NCBI GenBank assembly: GCA_905181855.1
Contig: CAJIZE010000006.1
Span: 1-64,000 of the forward strand
Origin: an uncultured Flavobacteriales bacterium
GTDB taxonomy: Bacteria > Bacteroidota > Bacteroidia > Flavobacteriales_G > Salibacteraceae
DNA length: 64,000 bases
Direction of reading: 5' to 3'
Positions 51,976-60,258 of the stretch are shown here, one piece after another; the first letter of the stretch is position 1; each line of letters starts with the position of its first letter. The translations under genes and the position numbers were made by a program. The notes beneath the pieces are model-generated. The model was not told where the DNA came from, searched no databases, and was given only the letters and a program-made list of their open reading frames with translations.

Positions 51976-54309
51976 TTAAAAAGTTAAGCTAATACCAACA
52001 GAAGGCATTATTGGAAGTTGATTTACTTGATCATAGGTGATCCTATCAAAGTAAAAAATATTTTGCCTATTGTAGGCGTTGGTAACGCCTAGGTTTGCCT
52101 CTAGCTCAAGATCATTGGTAAGTAACTGCTTGTATTTTACATTTAAATCAAGTCGGTGGTAAGATGGCAAGCGTCCTGCATTAAGTGCGCCGTATTGAAT
52201 ACCTAAATCACCATTGTCTGTAGTGTAATCTGTACCAGTTCCATCAGAAAAAGTATGTAGTTCATAAAATCCTTGTGTTTGGGTGAATGGAAAACCGCTT
52301 CCAAAATTCCAACGACCATTAAGCTCCCAATTCAAGTTTTTACCGAAAGTCATTGATCCAACTAGGTTTACATTATGTCGTCTATCGAAAACTGGATTGT
52401 AAGACTGTAAACCATCCCAACGATCAATGATACCAATAGAGTATACAGCCCAAAAGTAATAACGCTTATAGTCATATTTTACTACCAAATCAATTCCTTT
52501 AGCTTTACCAGTTTCAACAATAAAGTCTTTGCGTTGTATCTCAGGCTTATCTTCAAACTTTTCGTTGTCATCAAATATTTTGTTTCTGTTAAGGTTTGTA
52601 AGTTGAGTGAAGTCTTTTAGATAGGCCTCTAGATTAACTGAAACTTTTTTGGTGAGGTCATATTCAATACCCACGATATAATGATTTGCTTTTTGAAGCT
52701 TATGCTTAACAGGTCGTATAGAACCATCTTGTTCGGTAAAGTTATTTTGAAGGTCATCGCTACCCGTTAAAAAGCCGTAAAAAAGATTTACCACATCTCT
52801 GTCGGAGTTAGCGCTGATTAAGTTTTGTGAATAAAGCCCACCTGCTACCTTTAGTCTTATTCGATCAGCCAAGTTATACTTAATACCTAACCTTGGTTCG
52901 GGCGAAAATGTATTGTAGGCTGCATAGAATTGGCCTCTAAAACTTGGTTCAACTATTAATTTACCAAGCGACCATTTGTATTTTAAATAACCGGATAATT
53001 CATTAGTGTTTTGGCTCTGTTCAATTTCACGGTTTAAAGAATTTAAAAATTTAAATTCAGTAGAAAGACCAACAACCTCAACACCGTATTTAATTTCATT
53101 TTCCAGGATAAAGTACGTGAAGTCAAGTCCTAGGTTAAAGCCATTAATTGAACTAGAACGTTCATTGATTGAGCTCACTCCGTCAACATCGCTTGGTGGG
53201 GATTGTATAATATCATATTTTGAGTAAGCAAAGTTTCCTTCAACCAGCACGGTTGAATACAATGGAACTAGCACAAAATTCCCTCCAGCGCCTGTGTTCT
53301 CCCATTCGATGTCTGCAATATTCCTATAATTAACTCTATCACGATAATTAAAACCAAAAAGATTCAGTTTTGAGCCATTGTCACCACTGAAAGAAACCTT
53401 ACCGTATATATCGGTAAAATTAAATGGTAGTCCTGCTGTATCAATATAGCTGTAAAGCAATTTTGAGGATTTATCTAAAAATGAAGATTTACCAGAAATG
53501 ATATATGAAATGTACGAATCGCCTTGTTTCTTAGGTTTAACAATTGGACCTTCCAGAATCAATTTACCGCCAAACGGGCTAATACTGGTTTTTCCTCCAA
53601 AATGTTTTGAGTTTCCATCACGAGTGGTAATGTCCATAATCGAAGAAATACGCCCACCATATTCAGCATTAAAACCTCCTGTATAAACATCTGCATTTCT
53701 TATTATATCAGTTTCAAATACCGAGAATAATCCAATAGAGTGGAACGGATTATAGATAATCATGCCATCCATAAGCACTTTGTTTTGAACAGGTGATCCA
53801 CCTCTAATATACAACTGACCTCCTTGGTCACCAGTGAAAATAACTCCGGGTAAAACCTGCAGATATTGGGCTAAATCTGATTCGCCACCGACGGTTGGAA
53901 GCTTATTTATTTGCTTAGCTGTAATTTTAACTACCGACATTTTAACTTCGGTTTTTGCCTCCTGGCGTTCTGAGAAAACTTCGAATTCGTTTAGCTGAAC
54001 ACTGCCTTTAGCTAAGAACAATTTTCTGCTTACAATTTGATCTTTGTTTAGGTTTACTTTTATTTTAAGCGAATCATAGCCCAATGAAGTTACCATCAAA
54101 CTATATTCCCCTTCAGGTAAACCACTTATTGAGTAATATCCGTTTACGTCAGTTACTGCTCCATAGCTAGTTTTGTGAAGAAACACATTGGTGAATATTA
54201 CTGGCTCGCCTGATTGTTTATCATAAACAAAACCTTTTATTGTTGATTGGCTAAATGCTAAAACACTAACAAGTACCAACAGCGAAAGAATGAGTATTTT
54301 TTTTGTCAT
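51976..54309 (-). CDS. TonB-dependent outer-membrane receptor with CarboxypepD-like domain
   Basis: Outer-membrane importer of 777 residues. Signal peptide MTKKILILSLLVLVSVLAFS, then a carboxypeptidase D regulatory-like domain (KGFVYDKQSGEPVIFTNVFL, residues 23-105), the plug with GGESDLAQYLQVLPGVIFTG and IRGGSPVQNKVLMDG, and a 22-strand barrel ending QLPIMPSVGISLTF. No SusD partner is adjacent, so it is not a classical polysaccharide-utilisation pair. The ligand is unknown; siderophore or metal uptake is possible. Confidence 0.92.
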   Translation of the reverse strand: MTKKILILSLLVLVSVLAFSQSTIKGFVYDKQSGEPVIFTNVFLHKTSYGAVTDVNGYYSISGLPEGEYSLMVTSLGYDSLKIKVNLNKDQIVSRKLFLAKGSVQLNEFEVFSERQEAKTEVKMSVVKITAKQINKLPTVGGESDLAQYLQVLPGVIFTGDQGGQLYIRGGSPVQNKVLMDGMIIYNPFHSIGLFSVFETDIIRNADVYTGGFNAEYGGRISSIMDITTRDGNSKHFGGKTSISPFGGKLILEGPIVKPKKQGDSYISYIISGKSSFLDKSSKLLYSYIDTAGLPFNFTDIYGKVSFSGDNGSKLNLFGFNYRDRVNYRNIADIEWENTGAGGNFVLVPLYSTVLVEGNFAYSKYDIIQSPPSDVDGVSSINERSSSINGFNLGLDFTYFILENEIKYGVEVVGLSTEFKFLNSLNREIEQSQNTNELSGYLKYKWSLGKLIVEPSFRGQFYAAYNTFSPEPRLGIKYNLADRIRLKVAGGLYSQNLISANSDRDVVNLFYGFLTGSDDLQNNFTEQDGSIRPVKHKLQKANHYIVGIEYDLTKKVSVNLEAYLKDFTQLTNLNRNKIFDDNEKFEDKPEIQRKDFIVETGKAKGIDLVVKYDYKRYYFWAVYSIGIIDRWDGLQSYNPVFDRRHNVNLVGSMTFGKNLNWELNGRWNFGSGFPFTQTQGFYELHTFSDGTGTDYTTDNGDLGIQYGALNAGRLPSYHRLDLNVKYKQLLTNDLELEANLGVTNAYNRQNIFYFDRITYDQVNQLPIMPSVGISLTF

Positions 54310-54404
54310 GTTTTAAGACTGATTCAATAAGCGCTCAAAAATAGAAATATCTACCAAGCACCGAAATAATATTATATGTAGTGTGTCAACGGTAGTTTAT
54401 CCGT

Positions 54405-55208
54405 TCAAATTGGAGTCTTAGGGGTATAATGTCGCTCAAGCCATTTTGCTAAACCATCAAGACCAGGGAAAAGAAGTCGCTCTGTTATATTGGCTTGGTC
54501 TAGTTTATCTCGTATTTCCCATTTTAACTCTTTTGGAATAATTATTCGCGTAAATAAATCTGGATGATTGTTTAGCCAATGGTTAAAAGTTGCAAGTGGG
54601 TCAGACATCACTGAGAAGAAAGCGAATTGATTAACAATTCTAGAATCAATTGATGGCGGCTCAAAGAATAGGGCTTGAGTTTCTCCGGTTAAAGTATCAA
54701 AATCTTTTAAAGTTGGAAGTACTTCATCAAGCATTTCAATTGTGAAAGAATTTGAACCAACGTCTTCCAAAATTGATTTAAGTTTAGAAGGTAAAACTTT
54801 GTGTGCTTTAACAAAATCAACTTTCCAAATTACCCCATCGCACCCAAATTTGTTAATATCCGCTGTAGCAAAATGAATTGCAACAAATGGCGAATATGTC
54901 CAATCTAAAAGCCTAGTTGGTAATCCGTAATGTTGACCAATAGTTAGCGTTCGCCAATCAGAATTCAAAGCATCTTGATGATTGTCACCAGCATATTTTC
55001 TAAAGTTTCTAAGTAGATGGTATTCAAGATGAACGTTGCCCTTACAGGTGCGTGCGAACCTACTTTCTAGATTGTAATTTTTATCGCTAATTCCTCTAAA
55101 AGCAAAATTGGCCCTAAACCTATCTAAGCTTGGTTGAAACGAGTTGTCATATACGCGATCGCAGAGTTCACTCCAACTTTCTATGCGTATATCATTCTTT
55201 AATTCCAT
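54405..55208 (-). CDS. FRG-domain protein
   Basis: Contains the FRG domain named for its FRG box, here as ANFAFRGISDKNYNLESRF, with the downstream hallmark IGQHYGLPTRLLDWTYSPFV and FATADINKFGCDGVIW. I start at ATG 55208 (MELKNDIRIESWSELCDRV), which matches the usual onset of the domain; an in-frame upstream start adds 15 residues. Length 267. FRG proteins occur with phage-defence and mobile regions but their activity is unclear. Here it stands alone next to a broken OmpA-family gene. Confidence 0.88.
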   Translation of the reverse strand: MELKNDIRIESWSELCDRVYDNSFQPSLDRFRANFAFRGISDKNYNLESRFARTCKGNVHLEYHLLRNFRKYAGDNHQDALNSDWRTLTIGQHYGLPTRLLDWTYSPFVAIHFATADINKFGCDGVIWKVDFVKAHKVLPSKLKSILEDVGSNSFTIEMLDEVLPTLKDFDTLTGETQALFFEPPSIDSRIVNQFAFFSVMSDPLATFNHWLNNHPDLFTRIIIPKELKWEIRDKLDQANITERLLFPGLDGLAKWLERHYTPKTPI

Positions 55209-55258
55209 CCAACAAATATGGGGTTCTAAACATTTACTATAACCAATTATCAATATGT

Positions 55259-55858
55259 TTTACCGAAAAAACATTTGCTTATTATTCCTCAGATCGTCAA
55301 GAAGGAAAAGGGAAGTTCGATGTTGATAAGATAACCAAAGGATTTGATGTACATGTGGATGAAGAAGTTTTAGCTCAATTTGACACCAATGATAGTTCTT
55401 TAATAGCTGGAAATGGAGAGGTTGATGGTGTTTAAGATACTGATATTAAGGCAAATGCTGATGCCTTAGCAAACCAAGATGGCGGTGCTAATATTACTAC
55501 AGATGATCTAGCAACTACTTTTATATTTGAAGAACGAGCACATTTCGTATTTAATTCAGCTGTTTTAACGGACTACAGTATGGATGTATTCGTCCTGCTA
55601 TTGATTTTATTAACGAACATCCTGATCAAAAATTCATTGTTAAGCTATATGGACATGCTGATAGTAAAGGTCACCAAAAGAAACATGGAAGTTTCCAAAA
55701 GAAGGACTGAAGTTGTTCAGCTTTACTTAAAAGAACAAGGTATAAAGGCGCTGGTAGAATCTAAAAATTTTGGTGAGTCGAGACCTGCAATGTCTAACGA
55801 GACTTATGAAAACGCTATCTTTAACAGAAGAGTACAAGTAAGAGTTTACTTAAAGTAA
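55259..55858 (+). pseudogene. OmpA-family gene broken by a stop and frameshifts
   Basis: The first part FTEKTFAYYSSDRQEGKGKF then DVDKITKGFDVH resembles the propeller-repeat N-terminus of Pal/PorE-like proteins and ends in a TAA at 55433-55435. After it, EERAHFVFNSAVLTDYS is readable, then a frame change gives IRPAIDFINEHPDQKFIVKL followed by YGHADSKG, and another gives NMEVSKRRTEVVQLYLKEQG, SFGES-like NFGESRPAMSN and FNRRVQVRVYLK. These are the OmpA peptidoglycan-binding landmarks in order across three frames, so the gene is dead rather than short. Confidence 0.87.
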
Positions 55859-55863
55859 TAGTT

Positions 55864-56868
55864 TTAAGATAAAATTGTATAAATCAATTCTTTATACAGC
55901 TGCTCCGCGGGCATTGAAGTAGTATGAATTCCTTTTGATTTCAAATCACAGTCTTTAATCGCACTAATTACTTGAGTCAACTTTAGCATGGTAAAAGCTT
56001 TGCTAGCTTTTAAATAATCATTGGCAAAATAGGGGCTTACACCTATTGCCCTGGCGACATTCTCTGTTGTTTTATTTTGAATCATTTGAACAGCTAAAAC
56101 ATTCACAAAAAACTTAGATAAAACTGGGAGTACCATAAAAATTGGATGCATTTTAGGGTTTTCCCCGAAATATCGACCTATTTGGTGTGCTTTAAAGTGA
56201 TCCTTATCGGCCAAAGCATTTTGAAGCTCAAAAGTGTTAAAGTCTTTACTAATACCAATATTGTGTTCAATGGTCTGAGCATTTACGTCACCACCATCGC
56301 CAACAACAATTTTTAATTTGTCTATTTCATTCGTTATTTTTTGCAAATCATTACCGAGGTATTCGGTAAGTAAAATAGTTGATTTTGGATTTATAGTAAT
56401 ACCAATGCTTTTAGAATAATTTGTTATCCATTCAGGAACTTGGTTTTCATAAATTTTCTTGCTCTCAAATAATATGGCCGTTTTTTTTGCTTCCTTAAAA
56501 AAGGGTTTGCGACCATCGGGTTTTTTGTATTTGTGAGCGATCACCAATATGGTAGAAGGAGAAGGGTTCTTAATGTAATTAACCAATTCTTCAATCTGTG
56601 GCAAGCTTTGAGCTTCTTTTACAATAACCACCTGATACTCCGACATCATTGGATATCGTTTAGCAGTTTCTACTATTTGATCTACGGTTGAGTCTCTACC
56701 ATACAAAACAACTTGGTTAAATGCTTTTTCAGATTCATCAAGAACATTATCTTCAATGAAATCAGAAATCTGGTCAATAAAAAAACCTTCTTCACCGTAT
56801 AAAAAGTAAATTGGTGCGTAGCTTTTCTTTTTTAATTCTGATATTATTTGCTTGAAGTTTTGAGACAT
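55864..56868 (-). CDS. holA: DNA polymerase III subunit delta
   Basis: Clamp-loader subunit of the replicative polymerase. N-terminal APIYFLYGEEGFFIDQISDF is the delta hallmark (YGEE in place of a Walker A), followed by VIVKEAQSLPQIEEL, LTEYLGNDLQKITNEIDKLK and the C-terminal helical domain (YKELIYTIL). I start at ATG 56868 (MSQNFKQIISELKKKSYAP); an in-frame codon 15 nt upstream adds MRLTV. Length 334 is normal. Divergent from the HsdR-N protein gene. Confidence 0.95.
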   Translation of the reverse strand: MSQNFKQIISELKKKSYAPIYFLYGEEGFFIDQISDFIEDNVLDESEKAFNQVVLYGRDSTVDQIVETAKRYPMMSEYQVVIVKEAQSLPQIEELVNYIKNPSPSTILVIAHKYKKPDGRKPFFKEAKKTAILFESKKIYENQVPEWITNYSKSIGITINPKSTILLTEYLGNDLQKITNEIDKLKIVVGDGGDVNAQTIEHNIGISKDFNTFELQNALADKDHFKAHQIGRYFGENPKMHPIFMVLPVLSKFFVNVLAVQMIQNKTTENVARAIGVSPYFANDYLKASKAFTMLKLTQVISAIKDCDLKSKGIHTTSMPAEQLYKELIYTILS

Positions 56869-57025
56869 AACTGTAAGTCGCAAAATTATAATTATTGAAC
56901 CCTTTAGAGAGGATTAATTGAATTATTAGGATTGAAATACTAACAATTCATATTTAGGTAACCGAACTTATCGGTTTTCATTAATGTTTTATTTAGAAAC
57001 ATGTATTTAGTTTACTTTGCATCAG

Positions 57026-57475
57026 ATGATTACGTTAAACTTACCTAAGGCCAACATATTACTATCAAGAAAAGAAGGGCAAGTTTTTGTTCATTGCTTA
57101 ATTCGTAAAAAAAGCATTCTACTTACTCCTGAAGAATGGGTTCGTCAGCATGTAGTTTCTTTTTTATTGGTCGAAAAAAGATATCCCTTAAGTTTGATGA
57201 AGTTAGAAATGCATTTAAAACTGAATGGATTAGTAAGACGACCAGATATTGTCGTTTACAACAATATCGGAATTCCAATGGTAATTGTTGAATGCAAGGC
57301 ATCTAACGTCAATATTAATCAGCAAACATTTGAACAAATAGCTCAGTATAACATTAAGTTACAAGTTCCGTATCTTATGGTTTCTAATGGTATCAATCAT
57401 TACTATTGCAAAGCAAATTTTGAGTCTAAACAAACTACATTTATAAAAGAAATACCCAAGTATGAAAATCTTTAA
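57026..57475 (+). CDS. Type I restriction HsdR N-terminal-like domain protein
   Basis: A stand-alone 149-residue protein matching only the N-terminal nuclease domain of HsdR: LIRKKSILLTPEEWVRQHVV, EMHLKLNGLVRRPDIVVYNN and PMVIVECKASNVNINQQTFE, giving the PD...ECK nuclease triad D-E-K. No methylase or specificity gene is nearby. In Bacteroidota this gene usually sits beside holA, so it is a conserved housekeeping partner rather than part of a restriction system. ATG 57026 chosen over the TTG nine bases upstream. Overlaps the next gene by 14 nt. Confidence 0.88.
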   Translation: MITLNLPKANILLSRKEGQVFVHCLIRKKSILLTPEEWVRQHVVSFLLVEKRYPLSLMKLEMHLKLNGLVRRPDIVVYNNIGIPMVIVECKASNVNINQQTFEQIAQYNIKLQVPYLMVSNGINHYYCKANFESKQTTFIKEIPKYENL

Positions 57476-59591
57476 AAATGCATTTATTGCAATGTTAATG
57501 GTATTCAGTATTCAGCTGAACGCCCAAGACCAAAAAGATGAAGCTAAATCTTCAGAGAACTACAATTTGCAGTTGAATTTAAATTGCACTCCTGTAATAA
57601 CCCTTTCGGACGATAGTTTATTATGTGGTAATGAAACTGTAACTGTTGGACTAAACTCTAACTATTCTAATTATATGTGGAGCACTGGAGCAACATCTTC
57701 TAGTATTATAGCGACCAAAGGATATTACAGCGTGACCGTTACTGATAGCGCAGGTTGCATAGCATCATTAGATTCAATTAGAATTGATTCAGTAGGTATC
57801 CCAACACCATTTTTAGGGAATGATACGACTATATGCAGCGGTGACTCAATCTTATTAGCACCAGGTATTTACACGAGTTATTCTTGGAGTAACAATTCTT
57901 TGGCAAATTTCATTTATGTAGATACTTTAGGCGCTTATAGTGTGGAAGTTACTGATTCAAACGGATGTAAAGGGTCTCATCATATTGAAATTATTGGCTT
58001 ATGGAGCAAACCAAATTTCAATTTAGGTCAAGACACCTCTTTGTGTGTCGGAAATTCATTAACCATTCAGATACCTTCTGTTTTTTCGGTTATTTGGAAC
58101 GACTCATCTATTCAAAATTCAAGATTACTTGATACATCGGGCGTTTTTATTGCATATATTTCAGATGTAAACAATTGCAAAAACTCTGATACCTTGGAAA
58201 TTTTGAATCTTTTTCCTTTGTCTACATTTAGTTTAGGAAATGATACTTTTCACTGTTCAGGTTCCCAAGTAACCCTAAGCGGCCCTTCATTTGGTAGCAG
58301 TTTTTTATGGTCAAATGGAAATACGCTTGCAACCAATAATGTAAGTGGAACAGGTAATTATTGGCTTAAAGTTCATGATGCCAATGGATGCGAATCAGTT
58401 GATACCATGTCTATTTTCCACGTACAAGTAAATCCAAGTTTAAATTTACCTACGGCAGTTCAGCATTGCGTTGGCGAGAGCTCGGTTTTAACAGGTCCAT
58501 CTGGAAACTTAATTTATTTCTGGAGCGATAGCTCAAATACTCAAAGCATTACTGTTAAGTCCGCTAATACCTATTTATTGATGGTAACGGACTCTCTTGG
58601 TTGTAATTCAATTGATTCGGTTGTTGTATTAGAAAATCCGTTGCCAGTATTTGATTTTGGAGCTGATGTTGACGGATGTTTAGAATCAAATAGTCAAATT
58701 CAAATTAACGGCCCTTTATCAATGACCACCTATAATTGGTCTACAATGGAAACTTCACAAAACATCAGTTTTTGTACGAAATCTGGCTTATGTCCTAATG
58801 TTCTTGGCATTGGCTCAAGTTTACTGTGGCTTCAAGTTACTGATGTTAATGGATGTGTTTATTCTGATACGACAACTGTTACAATACGATCAAATCCGAA
58901 AGTCGATTTAGGCACTGATACTGTGCTGTGTTCAGATGAAATAGTAATGTTTAACTTTAGTGTAGATAGTATTTATAGTTCAATAACCTGGAACGGAACT
59001 GCTACAGGACCAATGTTTACGAGTAATGATTTTGGACAGATTTGGGTTGAAGTAATAGACACCTTTGGATGTATTGCCTCTGATTCAGTGAATATCGATT
59101 CAGCATCGGTACCCTATTTTAGCTTAGGTCGTGATACAACAATATACCCTGGGGCTGCCAGCCTAATTCTAGATCCAATGTTGCCAAATGCTGATTTGAT
59201 GTGGTCAACAGGCGACACAACACGTACGCTAGAAATTGAATATCAACCAGTGGCAGATCAAACTGTTTGGCTTTTAGCAACTTCATACGAAGGCTGTACT
59301 CAATCAGATACTATTTTAATCGCTCATTACTATTGGAGTGTAGAAGATAATATGAAGAAACTTGGTGTGGAGGTTTACCCAAATCCAACAGCTGGATTGT
59401 TAAATGTGAATTTTACCGATAAATTACCAACCAAATTAGAACTCTATAGTTTACAAGGCCAAATAGTCCTTTCAGAGCAGGTAAAAACTTCAAATTTTAA
59501 AATTGATTTGCACCAATATTCAAGCGGAAGTTATTTGATAAAGTTGAATTTTAAGGATAAAACTTATACTTTACCTGTTTTGCGCAGATAG
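57462..59591 (+). CDS. Secreted repetitive Ig-like protein with T9SS sorting domain
   Basis: 709 residues. Signal peptide MKIFKNAFIAMLMVFSIQLN ends AQ. Six to seven Ig-like repeats of about 80 residues follow, each opening LGNDTTICSGDSILL, LGQDTSLCVGNSLTI, LGNDTFHCSGSQVTL or LGTDTVLCSDEIVMF and carrying a YSVTVTDSAGC-type turn. The last 75 residues are a T9SS type A sorting domain (VEVYPNPTAGLLNVNFTD, YSSGSYLIKLNF). Probable surface adhesin or matrix component. Starts inside the end of the HsdR-N gene. Confidence 0.87.
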   Translation: MKIFKNAFIAMLMVFSIQLNAQDQKDEAKSSENYNLQLNLNCTPVITLSDDSLLCGNETVTVGLNSNYSNYMWSTGATSSSIIATKGYYSVTVTDSAGCIASLDSIRIDSVGIPTPFLGNDTTICSGDSILLAPGIYTSYSWSNNSLANFIYVDTLGAYSVEVTDSNGCKGSHHIEIIGLWSKPNFNLGQDTSLCVGNSLTIQIPSVFSVIWNDSSIQNSRLLDTSGVFIAYISDVNNCKNSDTLEILNLFPLSTFSLGNDTFHCSGSQVTLSGPSFGSSFLWSNGNTLATNNVSGTGNYWLKVHDANGCESVDTMSIFHVQVNPSLNLPTAVQHCVGESSVLTGPSGNLIYFWSDSSNTQSITVKSANTYLLMVTDSLGCNSIDSVVVLENPLPVFDFGADVDGCLESNSQIQINGPLSMTTYNWSTMETSQNISFCTKSGLCPNVLGIGSSLLWLQVTDVNGCVYSDTTTVTIRSNPKVDLGTDTVLCSDEIVMFNFSVDSIYSSITWNGTATGPMFTSNDFGQIWVEVIDTFGCIASDSVNIDSASVPYFSLGRDTTIYPGAASLILDPMLPNADLMWSTGDTTRTLEIEYQPVADQTVWLLATSYEGCTQSDTILIAHYYWSVEDNMKKLGVEVYPNPTAGLLNVNFTDKLPTKLELYSLQGQIVLSEQVKTSNFKIDLHQYSSGSYLIKLNFKDKTYTLPVLRR

Positions 59592-59650
59592 AAAATAATT
59601 TTTTTGTTGAAAACAACTGCTAAAAATAGATTGGCTTTTTACAAAACAAC

Positions 59651-59658
59651 TATTTTCG
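59651..59658 (+). promoter_or_regulatory. -7-like box TATTTTCG before the DUF5606 gene
   Basis: Copy of the recurring element, ending 19 nt before ATG 59678, with a TTGG at 59631 as possible -33 partner. Confidence 0.5.
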
Positions 59659-59677
59659 CGACTTATTTATATTTTAC

Positions 59678-60181
59678 ATGGATTTAACCAAAATACTTTC
59701 GATTTCAGGAAAAGCCGGTTTATTTGAAGTTATCGGACAAACGAAAAATAGTGGAATAATTGTAGAATCGTTAATTGATGGAAAAAGATTTCCTGCATAT
59801 GCGGCTCATAAAATCACCTCTCTTAAAGATATAAGTATCTATACAGAAACAGATGATGTTCCTTTAAAAGATATTTTTAAAATCATTTTCGATAAAGAAG
59901 GTGACTCAGTTACTGTTGGATCAAGTTCAAATGAACTGAGAGAATATTTCAAAGAAATATTACCTGATTTTGATGAGGAAAGAGTTTATAATTCTGATAT
60001 CAAGAAAGTATTTAAATGGTACAACGATCTTACAGATGCCGGTATGATGGTATTTGAGGATGAAAAAGAAGAAGAAATAGCTGCTAAAGAACCTGAAGAG
60101 GTGAAGGAAGGAAGTCCAAAACCAAAAGCTAAAAAGAAAAAGCCTGCTGCAAAAAAAGCAGATGGCAAAGCCAAAGAATAA
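59678..60181 (+). CDS. DUF5606 domain-containing protein
   Basis: 167 residues. N-terminal MDLTKILSISGKAGLFEVIG and GIIVESLIDGKRFPAYAAHK match DUF5606, followed by YNSDIKKVFKWYNDLTDAGM. The last 40 residues are low-complexity, alternating acidic then Lys/Ala/Pro-rich (KPKAKKKKPAAKKADGKAK), like a nucleic-acid-binding tail. Function unknown, cytoplasmic. Followed by an intrinsic terminator. Confidence 0.9.
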   Translation: MDLTKILSISGKAGLFEVIGQTKNSGIIVESLIDGKRFPAYAAHKITSLKDISIYTETDDVPLKDIFKIIFDKEGDSVTVGSSSNELREYFKEILPDFDEERVYNSDIKKVFKWYNDLTDAGMMVFEDEKEEEIAAKEPEEVKEGSPKPKAKKKKPAAKKADGKAKE

Positions 60182-60219
60182 TCGCGCAATAATTTTAGAG
60201 CTCATCTCTACCCCATATT

Positions 60220-60250
60220 AAAACCGGAATTATTGCCGGTTTTTTTGTTT
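60220..60250 (+). terminator. Intrinsic terminator after the DUF5606 gene
   Basis: Stem AAAACCGG / CCGGTTTT with an 8-nt loop followed by T-rich sequence (TTTTTTTG). It lies directly before the M3 peptidase start, so that gene needs its own promoter or relies on readthrough. Confidence 0.85.
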
Positions 60251-60258
60251 AAAAAAGT

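Noticed and set aside
55580-55858. 92-codon ORF that could be annotated as a small OmpA-like protein
   Set aside because: Its first third is out of frame with the OmpA homology, which continues in another frame upstream; it is part of a broken gene.
57026-57475. Type I restriction-modification system
   Set aside because: Only the N-terminal domain of HsdR is present, with no helicase part, HsdM or HsdS nearby.
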